From the NCBI RefSeq assembly GCF_000337575.1, contig NZ_AOIM01000041.1:461-59726 (forward strand): 59,266 nt of DNA, written 5' to 3'. Position 1 is the first letter of the stretch, and every line of letters starts with the position of its first letter. Origin of the DNA: Natrialba hulunbeirensis JCM 10989 (GTDB lineage: Archaea; Halobacteriota; Halobacteria; Halobacteriales; Natrialbaceae). Both the position numbers and the translations under genes were made by a program. Of the stretch, positions 24,272 through 33,315 are shown one piece after another. Below the pieces are notes generated by a model, which saw nothing but the letters and a program-made list of their open reading frames with translations, was not told the DNA's origin and made no database searches.

Positions 24272-25588
24272 ATGGAACTCGACGATCATGCCGAGGATCT
24301 CGCCTCCGACCTCGGTGTTGACAAAGAGGAGGTCAAATCCGACCTGCAGAACCTCGTGGAGTACAGCGTTCCGATCGACGAAGCCACCCAGAGCCTTCGC
24401 CGCAAGTACGGCGACGGCTCGAGTGGTGGGGGCGGCGCGCCCTCGAGTAAGAACGTCGGCGAGATCACGCCCGACGACGGCAACGTCACCGTCACCGGTG
24501 TCGTTCTGACCGCGGGCAAGCGCTCGATTCGCTATCAGGGCTCCGACCACGTCATCGTGGAGGGCGAACTCGCGGACGAAACCGGGACGATCGATTACAC
24601 CGCCTGGGAGGACTTCGGCCTCTCGGCGGGCGACACGATCACTGCCGGCAACGCCGGCGTCCGCGAGTGGGACGGCGAACCCGAACTCAACCTCGGCGAG
24701 AGCACCTCGCTCTCGTTCGTCGACGACCCGATCGAGATCGACGCGACGATCGGCGGTAACGCAACCCTTGCCGACCTGCAGACTGGCGACCGTGCCGTCT
24801 CTGTCGAGGTCGCCGTGGTCGAGTGCGAACGTCGAACGATCGACGGCCGCGACGGCGAAACGGAGATCCTGAGCGGTGTTTTCGGCGACGAGAGTGGCCG
24901 GCTTCCGTTCACGAACTGGGATCCTGCCCCCGAAATCGAGGAAGGAGGGCCGATTCGCATCGAGAACGCCTACGTCCAGGAGTTCCGTGGGGTTCCCGAG
25001 GTCAACGTCTCGGAGTTCTCGACCGTGAGCGCGATCGACCGCGAGATCGATGTCGGCGCTGATACCACCTCGATGGACGTCGGCGAGGCCGTCCGCACGG
25101 GCGGCATCTACGACGTCGAGGTCGCAGGGAACGTGATCGAAGTGCGCGACGGCTCCGGACTGATCCAGCGCTGTCCGGAGTGCTACCGCGTCATCCAGAA
25201 GGGCCAGTGCCGGACCCACGGCGATGTCGACGGCATCGACGACCTTCGCGTGAAGGCGATCCTCGACGACGGCACGGGCTCCGTGACGGTCGTCCTCGAC
25301 GACGAAATCACCGAGGATGTCTACGGCGGCACGCTGGACGATGCACTCGAGCAGGCCCGCGAGGCGATGGACCAGTCTGTCGTCGCCGACACGATTCGCG
25401 ACAACATCGTCGGCTACGAGTACACCGTCCGCGGTCATCTCTCGGTCGACGAGTACGGTGCGAATCTGGACGCAGAGCAGTTCGGCGAGAGCGACGACGA
25501 TCCGCAGGCGCGTGCAAGTGCGTTCCTCGCGGACGTCGATAGCGGGACAGACGATGGTATCGTCGCGGACGAGGAGGTGAACGCATGA
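24272..25588 (+). CDS. rpa1: Replication protein A (single-stranded DNA-binding), RPA1 type
   Basis: 438 residues from ATG 24272 (MELDDHAEDLASDLG). An N-terminal helical domain, a Gly/Ser linker (about 47-58) and three OB-fold segments follow (starting VTVTGVVLTAGKR, RAVSVEVAVVECE, GIYDVEVAGNVIE). A zinc knuckle Cys301-x2-Cys304-x8-Cys313-x2-His316 sits before the last domain. It binds single-stranded DNA in replication and repair. It overlaps the RPA-associated gene by 4 nt, followed by a calcineurin-type phosphoesterase; this rpa-rpap-rpe order is known from Haloferax for RPA1. Three OB folds also fit RPA1 rather than the shorter RPA3. Confidence 0.9.
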   Translation: MELDDHAEDLASDLGVDKEEVKSDLQNLVEYSVPIDEATQSLRRKYGDGSSGGGGAPSSKNVGEITPDDGNVTVTGVVLTAGKRSIRYQGSDHVIVEGELADETGTIDYTAWEDFGLSAGDTITAGNAGVREWDGEPELNLGESTSLSFVDDPIEIDATIGGNATLADLQTGDRAVSVEVAVVECERRTIDGRDGETEILSGVFGDESGRLPFTNWDPAPEIEEGGPIRIENAYVQEFRGVPEVNVSEFSTVSAIDREIDVGADTTSMDVGEAVRTGGIYDVEVAGNVIEVRDGSGLIQRCPECYRVIQKGQCRTHGDVDGIDDLRVKAILDDGTGSVTVVLDDEITEDVYGGTLDDALEQAREAMDQSVVADTIRDNIVGYEYTVRGHLSVDEYGANLDAEQFGESDDDPQARASAFLADVDSGTDDGIVADEEVNA

Positions 25589-27438
25589 GCGCGAACGGGT
25601 CCGATGACGAGGAGATTCCAGGCCGAGAGATTGCCTACCGACTCTTTGCGGCGGAGTACGACGATGCGGAGTTCTCCTACGCTGAAAGCGACGAAGAGCG
25701 CGCACCGAACTACGTCGTGTCACCCACCGGCGCACGGCTCAACCGCATGTTCGCCGTCGGGACGCTCACCGAGATCACCTCGGTCAACGATGAGATGCTT
25801 CGTGCCCGAATCGTCGACCCGACCGGCGCATTCGTCGTCTACGCCGGCCAGTACCAGCCCGAAGCGCTGGCGTTCCTGGAACAACTTTCCCCGCCCGCGT
25901 TCGTCGCGGTCTCGGGGAAGGCTCGAACGTTCGAACCCGAGGACGGCGACCGTGTCTACACCTCGATCCGACCGGAGAGCATCGCCGAAGTCGACGCCGC
26001 GACTCGCGACCGCTGGGTCGTCAGCACGGCCGAGCAGACACTCGACCGGATCAGCACCTACGCCGAGGCAGCCACGGTCGACGCCCACGGCGACGCGCTG
26101 ACGGATGCACTCCGCGAGGCCGGCGTCGAATCCGGGCTCGCAGCCGGCGTTCCGCTCGCACAGGACCACTACGGCACGACGCCAAGCTACCTCGCGGCGC
26201 TTCGCGACTGTGCGACCGAGGCGGTCGAGGTCGTCGCAGACGAGCGCGACGAGGTCAGCGGCGTTTCGATTCAGCCCGATGGGATAGGCGACGACGACAC
26301 GACGTTCGACCACCTCGCCTCGCTCGCGGCTGTCGACGGTCAGAACCTCGACCTCGAGGCTCACACACCCACGGCTGCAGCCGAGACGGGAGCACCCGAT
26401 GAGGCTGGCGAACAGGACCCCGAGCCAGAACCGATCGCAGCAACGGCCGACGCGAGCGACGAAACCGCAGCCGCAGCAGGCACCGCGACGACGAGCGAGC
26501 CGGAGACGACTGCCGTCGAGTTCGACGAGTCCGAAGGGGACTCGAGTACGTCTCGTTCTGACTTTGACTCCAACTCTGACTCCGGATCCGAATCCGAGTC
26601 TGGAACTGAGGCCGAGCCAGAGGTGGAAGCTGAGTCGACGAGCGAGTTAGAATCAGAGCCGGAGCCGGAGCCAGAGCCAGAGTCCGAGTCTGTGCCGGAG
26701 CCGGAATCGGCGGTGGAGTCGGAGCCTGAGCTGGATTCTGAGCCGGAGATAGAGACCGAGACAGAGACAGAAGCCGAAGCTGCGGCTGATTCGGACGACG
26801 CACTCGGAGACTTCGACGGCGGCGACCCCGGCATGTACGAGATGGACGAGGAGGAACGCGAGCAGATCGAAGACGAGTTCGGCACCGAATTCACGACGGG
26901 TGCCGAAGTTGACGAGCCCGGCGAGGCGGATATCGACATGCCGTCAGAGTCGGATGCGGACGACGAAAGCGACGAGGCGGAACCAGCATCGGACGAGGCG
27001 CCGGCTGGCGAGGAGTCGGCCGCTGTAGACGACGAACTCGGTGAGCCGCCAGCGTCGACGGTTGACGATGGCGCAGACGAGGACGAGGATACTACCGAAG
27101 ACGCAGCAGACCTCGATGCGGATGACGAGACAGACGAAGCAGACGAGCCTGACGAAACAACAGATGTCGAGTCCGATGGCGACCAGGCCGAGCCTGCCAG
27201 CGACGACGCAGCCGACGAGCAGGCGGACGAACCCGCCGAAGACATCGACCTGCAGGAGTACGTCGTCGACACCATGCAGGAACTCGACGACGGTACCGGC
27301 GCCGACCGCGCAGAACTCGTCGACACCGTCGCTGCCGATACGGGGGCGTCCGAGGCCGACGTCGAAGACGCCATTCAGGACGCGCTCATGGGCGGTCAGT
27401 GTTACGAACCGGACGACGAGACACTGAAAGCGATTTAA
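25585..27438 (+). CDS. rpap1: RPA-associated protein (COG3390) with very long acidic linker
   Basis: 617 residues overlapping rpa by ATGA. The first 235 residues are the conserved COG3390 domain (IPGREIAYRLFAAEYDDAEF, TLTEITSVNDEMLRARIVDP, FVAVSGKARTFEPEDGDRVY). Residues about 255-550 are almost entirely Glu/Asp/Ser/Ala/Pro, including (SE)n, (PE)n and (TE)n runs encoded by hexanucleotide tracts near 26560-26790. The last 65 residues (DLQEYVVDTMQELDDGTGADRA onward) return to an ordered winged-helix-like domain ending near CYEPDDETLKAI. RPAP partners specifically with its RPA. The linker is unusually long, but such linkers vary widely among haloarchaea. Confidence 0.88.
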   Translation: MSANGSDDEEIPGREIAYRLFAAEYDDAEFSYAESDEERAPNYVVSPTGARLNRMFAVGTLTEITSVNDEMLRARIVDPTGAFVVYAGQYQPEALAFLEQLSPPAFVAVSGKARTFEPEDGDRVYTSIRPESIAEVDAATRDRWVVSTAEQTLDRISTYAEAATVDAHGDALTDALREAGVESGLAAGVPLAQDHYGTTPSYLAALRDCATEAVEVVADERDEVSGVSIQPDGIGDDDTTFDHLASLAAVDGQNLDLEAHTPTAAAETGAPDEAGEQDPEPEPIAATADASDETAAAAGTATTSEPETTAVEFDESEGDSSTSRSDFDSNSDSGSESESGTEAEPEVEAESTSELESEPEPEPEPESESVPEPESAVESEPELDSEPEIETETETEAEAAADSDDALGDFDGGDPGMYEMDEEEREQIEDEFGTEFTTGAEVDEPGEADIDMPSESDADDESDEAEPASDEAPAGEESAAVDDELGEPPASTVDDGADEDEDTTEDAADLDADDETDEADEPDETTDVESDGDQAEPASDDAADEQADEPAEDIDLQEYVVDTMQELDDGTGADRAELVDTVAADTGASEADVEDAIQDALMGGQCYEPDDETLKAI

Positions 27439-27447
27439 TCGACTCCG

Positions 27448-28353
27448 ATGCCCGTTCCCCGCTCCGACTCCGGTTCCACCACCGGCCCACACGTCGAACC
27501 CGTACCCGGCGAACCGGCCGCAATTGCGACGCTCGACCTCGGATCCGGGGACACGTCGGAATCTCTGCAGACACCCGAACGCGCCCTCCTCATCGCCGAC
27601 TACCACGCCGGCTACGAGGCCGCCCTCCGCTACGAACGCGGCGTCGATGTCCCCAGCAACGCCACCGAGCGCCGCGAGCGCCTCTTCTCCCTCATCGAAC
27701 GCACTACCCCCGACCACCTGGTCGTCCTCGGCGACCTCATGCACTCCATCGGCGACCCCGGCGGTGCAGAGCGGGGTGAACTCGAGTACCTCTTCGAATC
27801 CGAGCCACTCCAGTCACTGGACGTGACGGTGGTCAAGGGGAATCACGATGGAGCGATCGAGACGTGGCTGGGTGCAGATGCGGAGGCGTCGTCAGCGGCG
27901 GAACCGTCGCCGACCTCACTCACTATCACCCCCGGCGACGGAATCTCACTCGGCGACGGCTCGGTCGGCGTCTGTCACGGCCACACTTGGCCGTCACCGG
28001 CGGTACTCGAGTCCGACGTGCTCTGTCTTGGCCACGAACATCCGTGTGTACGCGTCGAGGACGAGGTCGGCGGGAGTCGCGTCGAACGGGTCTGGTTGCG
28101 TGGACGGGCAGATCCGACGGTGTTTCGAGAGCATCCGGGACTCGATCGTGACACGCTGCCAGCGTGGGTGAGAGACGACGATGCTGAAGCGCCGCAACTG
28201 ATCGTAGTGCCGGCGTTCAACGAGCTAGTCGGGGGGACCTGGGTGAACATTGCGGGCCAGTCGTTTCTGTCGCCGTTCCTGCCTGATGGTGTTGTCGACG
28301 GTGAGGCGTATCTGCTCGATGGGACGCGGCTCGGGCCGTACGAGTCGGTCTGA
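27448..28353 (+). CDS. rpe: Calcineurin-like metallophosphoesterase of the rpa operon
   Basis: 301 residues. Metal-binding motifs of the COG1407 group are seen in order: ALLIADYHAGYEAALRYERG (D-x-H), VVLGDLMHS (GD), VVKGNHDGAIE (GNHD), VCHGHTWPSP (GH) and LGHEHP. It follows the RPA-associated gene by 9 nt and so belongs to the same transcript; the same three-gene order is described for Haloferax. Its target is thought to be DNA- or nucleotide-related, but the activity is not proven. Confidence 0.9.
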   Translation: MPVPRSDSGSTTGPHVEPVPGEPAAIATLDLGSGDTSESLQTPERALLIADYHAGYEAALRYERGVDVPSNATERRERLFSLIERTTPDHLVVLGDLMHSIGDPGGAERGELEYLFESEPLQSLDVTVVKGNHDGAIETWLGADAEASSAAEPSPTSLTITPGDGISLGDGSVGVCHGHTWPSPAVLESDVLCLGHEHPCVRVEDEVGGSRVERVWLRGRADPTVFREHPGLDRDTLPAWVRDDDAEAPQLIVVPAFNELVGGTWVNIAGQSFLSPFLPDGVVDGEAYLLDGTRLGPYESV

Positions 28354-28430
28354 TGGTGCGGACTCGAAACACGTTCAGCGCATGCGTGCGCAGGCCCCAG
28401 TCCCATCAGACGATTTGGCGAAGGCCGACT

Positions 28431-28733
28431 ATGCCACTTCAGACATACAGGCTTGCAGTCTCCGTGACGGACGGCGAGGAGCGTGGACTCGATGCGACGG
28501 TCTACGACGAGGACGAAGCGATCGTTGCGTCCACGCGTGTCGCCCCCGACGAGTACGATTTCGAACCGTCGTCAGTGGATGTTTCCGACGCAGAGACATC
28601 ATTCACGGCGGACGTAACGACGATTGACCTGCAGTACGTCCACGATGGCGCGACACTCGTTTTTCGAGTCCTTGGGGATCGAGACGAGGTTGCAACGGTA
28701 CGACTCGCTGACGAAACGGAGGAAGTCGCGTAG
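28431..28733 (+). CDS. Small acidic protein of unknown function
   Basis: 100 residues from ATG 28431 (MPLQTYRLAVSVTDGEERGL). Strongly beta-type alternating pattern (YRLAVSVTD, LQYVHDGATLVFRVLG, EVATVRLADE), acidic, no cysteines. A frame from 28353 is open but out of keeping in composition. It follows the phosphoesterase gene by 77 nt and may be read through from the rpa operon. No family is recognised. A GAACTG hexamer tract starts about 10 nt after its stop. Confidence 0.65.
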   Translation: MPLQTYRLAVSVTDGEERGLDATVYDEDEAIVASTRVAPDEYDFEPSSVDVSDAETSFTADVTTIDLQYVHDGATLVFRVLGDRDEVATVRLADETEEVA

Positions 28734-28743
28734 GCGGGACCAG

Positions 28744-28776
28744 GACTGGAACTGGAACTGGGACTGGGACTGGAAC
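28744..28776. repeat. (GAACTG)n hexamer tract
   Basis: GACTGGAACTGGAACTGG and onward: about five hexamer units of ACTGGA/ACTGGG directly after the stop codon at 28731-28733. The same hexamer, read as transcript, follows the HBD-fusion gene stop at 53286 (53281 down to 53235). Confidence 0.7.
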
Positions 28777-28991
28777 CATCGATTGGGTGAGGCCTTACAA
28801 ACTGATGTGATCTCGTCCGTAGTCGCTGTCTCTCCGTGACTCTACTCCCGGTTGGCGGCATCGTACCGGAAGTCAACCTTGTCCAACGATCGTGTGTTCG
28901 TCCCGCAGCGAGCATTCCTATCCATCTCTGTCCCGAGCCGAACATACAAAATTTAAATACCCTAACAGCATCGACTGCTAGCACGCGTCGG

Positions 28992-29003
28992 ATGGTGCAC
29001 CAT
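28992..29003. promoter_or_regulatory. 12-bp palindrome upstream of livH
   Basis: ATGGTGCACCAT is a perfect palindrome immediately before the TATA-like element at 29005-29013. That position overlaps the BRE region, where a regulator would act on transcription of the liv operon. The palindrome itself is certain; its role is inferred. Confidence 0.5.
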
Positions 29004-29052
29004 AACATATATCATGGTATCATGGGAAACACTGCCATAACGGAGGGTATGA

Positions 29053-30165
29053 ATGTCGACTGTAGATGACGTCGTTACACGGGGAAGGAGCCTGTCAACG
29101 GAGCAGCTGTTGCTGATCGCCGTTGGCATCGGTGTCGTACTCCTGGTGGGAGATCTCATCCTCGGCGTCCTTGACGGCTCGTACAGCATCTCACGTATCG
29201 GCAGATACGTGACGGAAGGAGTTCTCTACGGACTGATTATGGGACTTGCAGGCATCGGGCTCTCGATGACCTACAGCATCCTCAACTTTGCCAACTTCGC
29301 CCACGGTGACACCATCACCGCGGGCGCGTTCATCGGCTGGGGCGGCACCTACCTCATCGCAGGCTGGGGTGCGGCGGGCCTCGGTCACCTGGCGCTTGTC
29401 GGCCCACAGCGAGGCCTTGGCGGCCCACAACTGGGAATCTCGATCACCTCGACACCGGTCGCGATCTTCGCCGGGCTCTTGCTCGCCGGGGTCGGTACCG
29501 CGCTGTTTGCAGTGTTGATCGACCGCCTCGCGTACAAACCAATGCGCGGGGCCGGTGGCATCCCGCTGTTGATCACCAGTATCGGTGTCGCGTTCGCGCT
29601 CCGATACCTCATCACGTTCGTCTACTCGAGTCAGTCCCGTGGGACGACGGCGAGTGTGCCCTCGGCCGACTTGTTACTCGTCGACGGCTACGTGTCGCTC
29701 GACGCCCACGATGGGACGCTGATCGCGGCGGCCGTGGTGTTGATGCTCGGTGTGCACCTGATGCTCCAGCGGACGAAACTCGGGAAGGCGATGCGAGCGA
29801 TGTCCGATAACAAGGATCTGGCGCTCGTGACGGGCATTCCGACCGAGCGCGTGATCCGCTGGACCTGGATGATCGGCGGCGGACTCGCCGGCAGTGCAGG
29901 CTATCTGATGGTGCTGTGGACGGGGACGATCGACTGGCAGTTCGGCTGGCTGCTCCTGTTGTTGATCTTCGCCGCGGTGATCCTCGGCGGGATCGGCTCG
30001 ATCTACGGTGCGATCGTCGGCGGCCTCGTCATCGGTATCAGCATGCACATGTCGATGATCTGGCTCCCCGGCGGTGACTTTACGACTATCACAGCGTTCC
30101 TGATGATGATCCTGGTCCTGCTGATCAGGCCAGCCGGGCTCTTTGGAGGGAAGACGACAGCATGA
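29053..30165 (+). CDS. livH: Branched-chain amino acid ABC transporter permease LivH
   Basis: 370 residues with about eight to ten hydrophobic segments and the LivH pattern: YGLIMGLAGIGLSMTYSILN, NFAHGDTITAGAFIGWGG, RLAYKPMRGAG, TSIGVAFALRYL and the late loop MRAMSDNKDLALVTGIPTER (EAA-type ATPase contact), then AVILGGIGSIYGAIVGG. The start at 29053 has a Shine-Dalgarno-like GGAGGG at 29042. First of four genes with overlapping ends; transports neutral branched amino acids or related substrates. The partner binding protein is encoded on the opposite strand at 33495. Confidence 0.92.
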   Translation: MSTVDDVVTRGRSLSTEQLLLIAVGIGVVLLVGDLILGVLDGSYSISRIGRYVTEGVLYGLIMGLAGIGLSMTYSILNFANFAHGDTITAGAFIGWGGTYLIAGWGAAGLGHLALVGPQRGLGGPQLGISITSTPVAIFAGLLLAGVGTALFAVLIDRLAYKPMRGAGGIPLLITSIGVAFALRYLITFVYSSQSRGTTASVPSADLLLVDGYVSLDAHDGTLIAAAVVLMLGVHLMLQRTKLGKAMRAMSDNKDLALVTGIPTERVIRWTWMIGGGLAGSAGYLMVLWTGTIDWQFGWLLLLLIFAAVILGGIGSIYGAIVGGLVIGISMHMSMIWLPGGDFTTITAFLMMILVLLIRPAGLFGGKTTA

Positions 30166-31688
30166 GTTCGACAGCAAACGCAGACAGACGCACACAACTG
30201 GAATCGCTGTGGGAACACGACGCGGTCAAGATCATCGCCGTCATCGGCGCGATCTACATCGTCTACGCCCTGATCGGGCTGATTCTCGGCTACTCGCTCG
30301 ACGGGATCGTCAACACGCTCCGACGGATGACGTACCTGATCGCGGTCTACGGGATGGTCACGCTCGCGTTGAACCTCCACTGGGGGTACACCGGCCTGTT
30401 CAACATCGGCGTTGCCGGCTTCATGGCGATCGGGCTGTACGTCACCATGATGCTGGCAAAGCCAGCCGATCCGGGTGGAGCAGCCCAGTACGCCGGTCTC
30501 GGGTTGCCGATGCCGATCGCGATCATCGGCGGCGTCGTCGCAGCCGGGCTAGCCGGGCTCGTCGTCGCACTGCCCGCATTGCGGTTGCGCGCCGACTACT
30601 TCGCGATCACGACGATCGCGTTCGCCGAGATCGTCCGGCTGGGAATCACGTCGGATGCTCTCCAGCAGTTTACGATTCTCGGCGCCGAACTCGGTACCGG
30701 AGGGGGTCGCGGACTCATCCGGAACTACGACGACCCGATGAACGTCATCTTCCAGCTCGAAATCTTCTCCTCGTTCGTCGACCTGACGAACAGCCTGTTC
30801 GGCTTCGGGCCGACGCAGGCGCGGGCGCTCGCGTACTCAATCGTGCTCGTGATCGTGCTCGCCGGCATCTACTGGCTCATCCAGCGGACGAGCCGGTCGC
30901 CGTTTGGCCGCGTGCTGAAGGCGATCCGTGAGGACGAGGAGGCAGCCCAGTCGCTCGGGAAGGACACGAATATGTTCAAGATCAAGGTGTTCGTGCTCGG
31001 CTGTGCGCTGATGGGACTCGCTGGCATTCTCTGGCGGTTCCGCCGCACTGGCGTGACCCCCGAGGCGTTCCGCCCGCACGTCACCTTCTACATCTGGATC
31101 GCACTGATCATCGGTGGTGCCGGATCGAACACCGGCAGCATCCTCGGTTCGGGCCTGTTCGTGGCCGTCCTCTTCGAGGGACCACAGTACCTCCGCCGGG
31201 TGATCGACCAGCTCGTGGCAATCGGAGACGCACCGAACACGTTTGCAGGTGCTGTCGGCCCGCTGCTCTCTGCGAATCCGGTTCCACTGGTCCGGTACAC
31301 ATTCGCCGAGTTCCTGACGCTACAGTTCGTCATCATGGGGGTTGCGTTGATTCTCCTGATGCAACGTCGGCCGGACGGGTTACTTGGCCATCGTGAGGAA
31401 ACAGCGGCCGCTATCCCGCTTGGGGCACGCCCGAGCGCGGCTGGTGGCGGGAGCGGTGGCGGCGGTGGCAGCGACAGCGTCTCCGGTGGCGGATTCGCCC
31501 ACAGCCAAACCCGCGACCAGAACGACGACTCCGATCAGCAGACTGACGGCGGTATCGATGCCGAGACAGTTGGAACGCAGGCTGACACCAATGATCGTAG
31601 TGAGGACAGCGAGAGCAGTCAGGGCAGCGAGAGCAGCGACAACACCTATCAAACAGATGACTCAACGACCGACGGTGAGACCCAATGA
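30162..31688 (+). CDS. livM: Branched-chain amino acid ABC transporter permease LivM with polar C-terminal tail
   Basis: 508 residues; overlaps livH by 4 nt. The membrane core (about 20-405) has the LivM signatures: LNLHWGYTGLFNIGVAGFMA, LPALRLRADYFAITTIAFAE, the ATPase-contact loop LKAIREDEEAAQSLGKDT and ALIIGGAGSNTGSILGSGLF. From about residue 410 the protein changes to a tail of about 95 residues, first Gly/Ser (GGGSGGGGGSDSVSGGG) and then Asp/Ser/Thr/Gln-rich. It should lie in the cytoplasm or outside depending on helix number. Tail composition is like a disordered linker; no domain is seen in it. Confidence 0.9.
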   Translation: MSSTANADRRTQLESLWEHDAVKIIAVIGAIYIVYALIGLILGYSLDGIVNTLRRMTYLIAVYGMVTLALNLHWGYTGLFNIGVAGFMAIGLYVTMMLAKPADPGGAAQYAGLGLPMPIAIIGGVVAAGLAGLVVALPALRLRADYFAITTIAFAEIVRLGITSDALQQFTILGAELGTGGGRGLIRNYDDPMNVIFQLEIFSSFVDLTNSLFGFGPTQARALAYSIVLVIVLAGIYWLIQRTSRSPFGRVLKAIREDEEAAQSLGKDTNMFKIKVFVLGCALMGLAGILWRFRRTGVTPEAFRPHVTFYIWIALIIGGAGSNTGSILGSGLFVAVLFEGPQYLRRVIDQLVAIGDAPNTFAGAVGPLLSANPVPLVRYTFAEFLTLQFVIMGVALILLMQRRPDGLLGHREETAAAIPLGARPSAAGGGSGGGGGSDSVSGGGFAHSQTRDQNDDSDQQTDGGIDAETVGTQADTNDRSEDSESSQGSESSDNTYQTDDSTTDGETQ

Positions 31689-32578
31689 GTGATCGCTCGA
31701 CCGATGTCCAGTCGACCGAGGCGGAGCCAACAACTGACACGGCAAACACGTCTCCCGACACACCAACCGACGCAAACGCCGTCTCTCCATCCGCAGTCGA
31801 CCGCACCGGCGAAATCGAACTCGCCGTCGACGGTCTCGTCAAGCGCTTTGGCGGCATCACGGCGGTCGACGGCGCGTCCTTCGAGGTCGAATCCGGCTCG
31901 ATCACCGGGCTCATCGGCCCCAACGGCGCCGGCAAGTCGACCACGTTCCACTGTATCACCGGCATCCACCAGCCGGACGAAGGCACCGTCGCGTTCCAGG
32001 GACAGGACATCACCGGTATCGCCCCCTACGAGTGCGCTGACTACGGCCTCGTCCGCACCTTCCAGATCGCTCGCGAAATGGCGAACATGACTGTCCTCGA
32101 GAACCTCATGCTCCCGGCGAAACACCAACAGGGCGAAGCCCTCTGGCGCTCCGTCATGCCACTCGCCAGACGCGAGGTCGAGGCCCAGGAGCGCGACCTC
32201 TTAGAGCGCGTCTGGGACACACTCGAGTTCTTCGAAATTGAGCACATCGCAGAGGAAAAGGCAGGCAATCTCTCGGGTGGCCAGCGAAAGCTCCTCGAGA
32301 TGGCGCGGGCGCTGATGACCGAGCCGGAGATGTTGTTACTCGACGAGCCGTTTGCGGGGGTCAACCCGACGCTCGAACGGAAGCTACTCGAGCACATCCA
32401 CGAATTGCGAGCGGAGGGGTACACGTTCTTGATCGTCGAACACGATATGGATCTGATCATGGAACACTGCGAGCACGTGATCGTTATGCACCAGGGGTCG
32501 GTGCTGGCGGAGGGCGTGCCCGGACAGGTGACATCGAACGAGCAGGTGATCGAGGCCTACCTCGGAGGTGAGGTCTGA
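31685..32578 (+). CDS. livG: Branched-chain amino acid ABC transporter ATPase LivG
   Basis: 297 residues; ATG overlaps the livM stop by 4 nt. Acidic Ser/Thr N-terminal extension of about 40 residues, then Walker A GPNGAGKSTT (about 77-86), the Q-loop region LVRTFQIAREMANMTVLENL, signature LSGGQRKLLEMARAL, Walker B MLLLDEPFAGVNP and switch LIVEHDMDLIMEHC. The final motif EAYLGGEV is the typical LivG C-terminus. It works with LivF as a heterodimer. Confidence 0.95.
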   Translation: MSDRSTDVQSTEAEPTTDTANTSPDTPTDANAVSPSAVDRTGEIELAVDGLVKRFGGITAVDGASFEVESGSITGLIGPNGAGKSTTFHCITGIHQPDEGTVAFQGQDITGIAPYECADYGLVRTFQIAREMANMTVLENLMLPAKHQQGEALWRSVMPLARREVEAQERDLLERVWDTLEFFEIEHIAEEKAGNLSGGQRKLLEMARALMTEPEMLLLDEPFAGVNPTLERKLLEHIHELRAEGYTFLIVEHDMDLIMEHCEHVIVMHQGSVLAEGVPGQVTSNEQVIEAYLGGEV

Positions 32579-33282
32579 TGGCGATGCTCAACGTAGCGGG
32601 ACTCGATGCGGGCTACGGTGATTTGCAGATCCTGAGCGATGTGGATCTCGCGGTCGAGGACGATGAGTACGTCGTCATCGTCGGCCCCAACGGGGCTGGC
32701 AAGTCGACGGCGATGAAGTCGGTCTTCGGGTTGACGACGTACATGGGCGGTGCCGTGGAGTTCGGCGGCGAGGATATCACGGGTCGCTCACCGGACGAGA
32801 TCATCCACAAGGGGATTGGCTACGTCCCCCAGACGGAGAACGTCTTTCCGTCGCTGACGGTGCAAGAGAACCTCGAGATGGGCGCGTACATCCTCGACGA
32901 GGTTCCCGAGGAAGCGCTGCAGGACGTCTTCGATCAGTTCCCGATTTTGCGCGAGCGCCGCGATCAGAAGGCGGGATCGATGAGCGGCGGGCAACAACAG
33001 ATGGTTGCGATGGGCCGCGCACTCATGCTCGATCCGGATCTGCTGTTGCTCGACGAGCCAAGTGCTGGGCTGGCCCCCGATCTGGTCGACGAGATGTTCG
33101 ACCACGTCGACGCGATCAACGACGCTGGAACGGCGGTGCTCGTCGTCGAACAGAACGCGAAGGAAGCACTTCGACGCTGTGACCGGGGCTACGTACTCGT
33201 TCAGGGACAGAACCGATACGTCGATGACGGTGATGCGCTGTTACACGACGAGGAGGTTCGCCAGCAGTTCCTCGGTGGCTGA
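32578..33282 (+). CDS. livF: Branched-chain amino acid ABC transporter ATPase LivF
   Basis: 234 residues; its ATG shares one base with the livG stop (TGATG). Walker A GPNGAGKSTAMKSVFGL (about 39-55), the LivF-specific IGYVPQTENVFPSLTVQENLEMG, signature MSGGQQQMVAMGRALM, Walker B LLLLDEPSAGLAP and switch VLVVEQNAKEAL. A second ATG at 32584 (MLNVAGLDAGYG) is possible. It closes the livHMGF operon; 33 nt after its stop an octamer repeat begins. Confidence 0.95.
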   Translation: MAMLNVAGLDAGYGDLQILSDVDLAVEDDEYVVIVGPNGAGKSTAMKSVFGLTTYMGGAVEFGGEDITGRSPDEIIHKGIGYVPQTENVFPSLTVQENLEMGAYILDEVPEEALQDVFDQFPILRERRDQKAGSMSGGQQQMVAMGRALMLDPDLLLLDEPSAGLAPDLVDEMFDHVDAINDAGTAVLVVEQNAKEALRRCDRGYVLVQGQNRYVDDGDALLHDEEVRQQFLGG

Positions 33283-33315
33283 GCCGCCGAGTACGTCACG
33301 AACTCGATTTTTGCG

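Larger units (their letters stand above)
28734..29052. other. Intergenic region before the liv operon
   Basis: Holds the GAACTG hexamer tract (28744-28776), an AT-rich element AAATTTAAATAC (about 28950-28961), a 12-bp palindrome (28992-29003), a TATA-like ACATATATC (29005-29013) and a Shine-Dalgarno-like GGAGGG (29042-29047) 5 nt before the livH ATG. No coding sequence is supported. Confidence 0.6.

Noticed and set aside
24119-25735. 538-codon frame antisense to rpa
   Set aside because: Shadow of the rpa gene; Val/Arg/Asp-rich with no recognisable domain.
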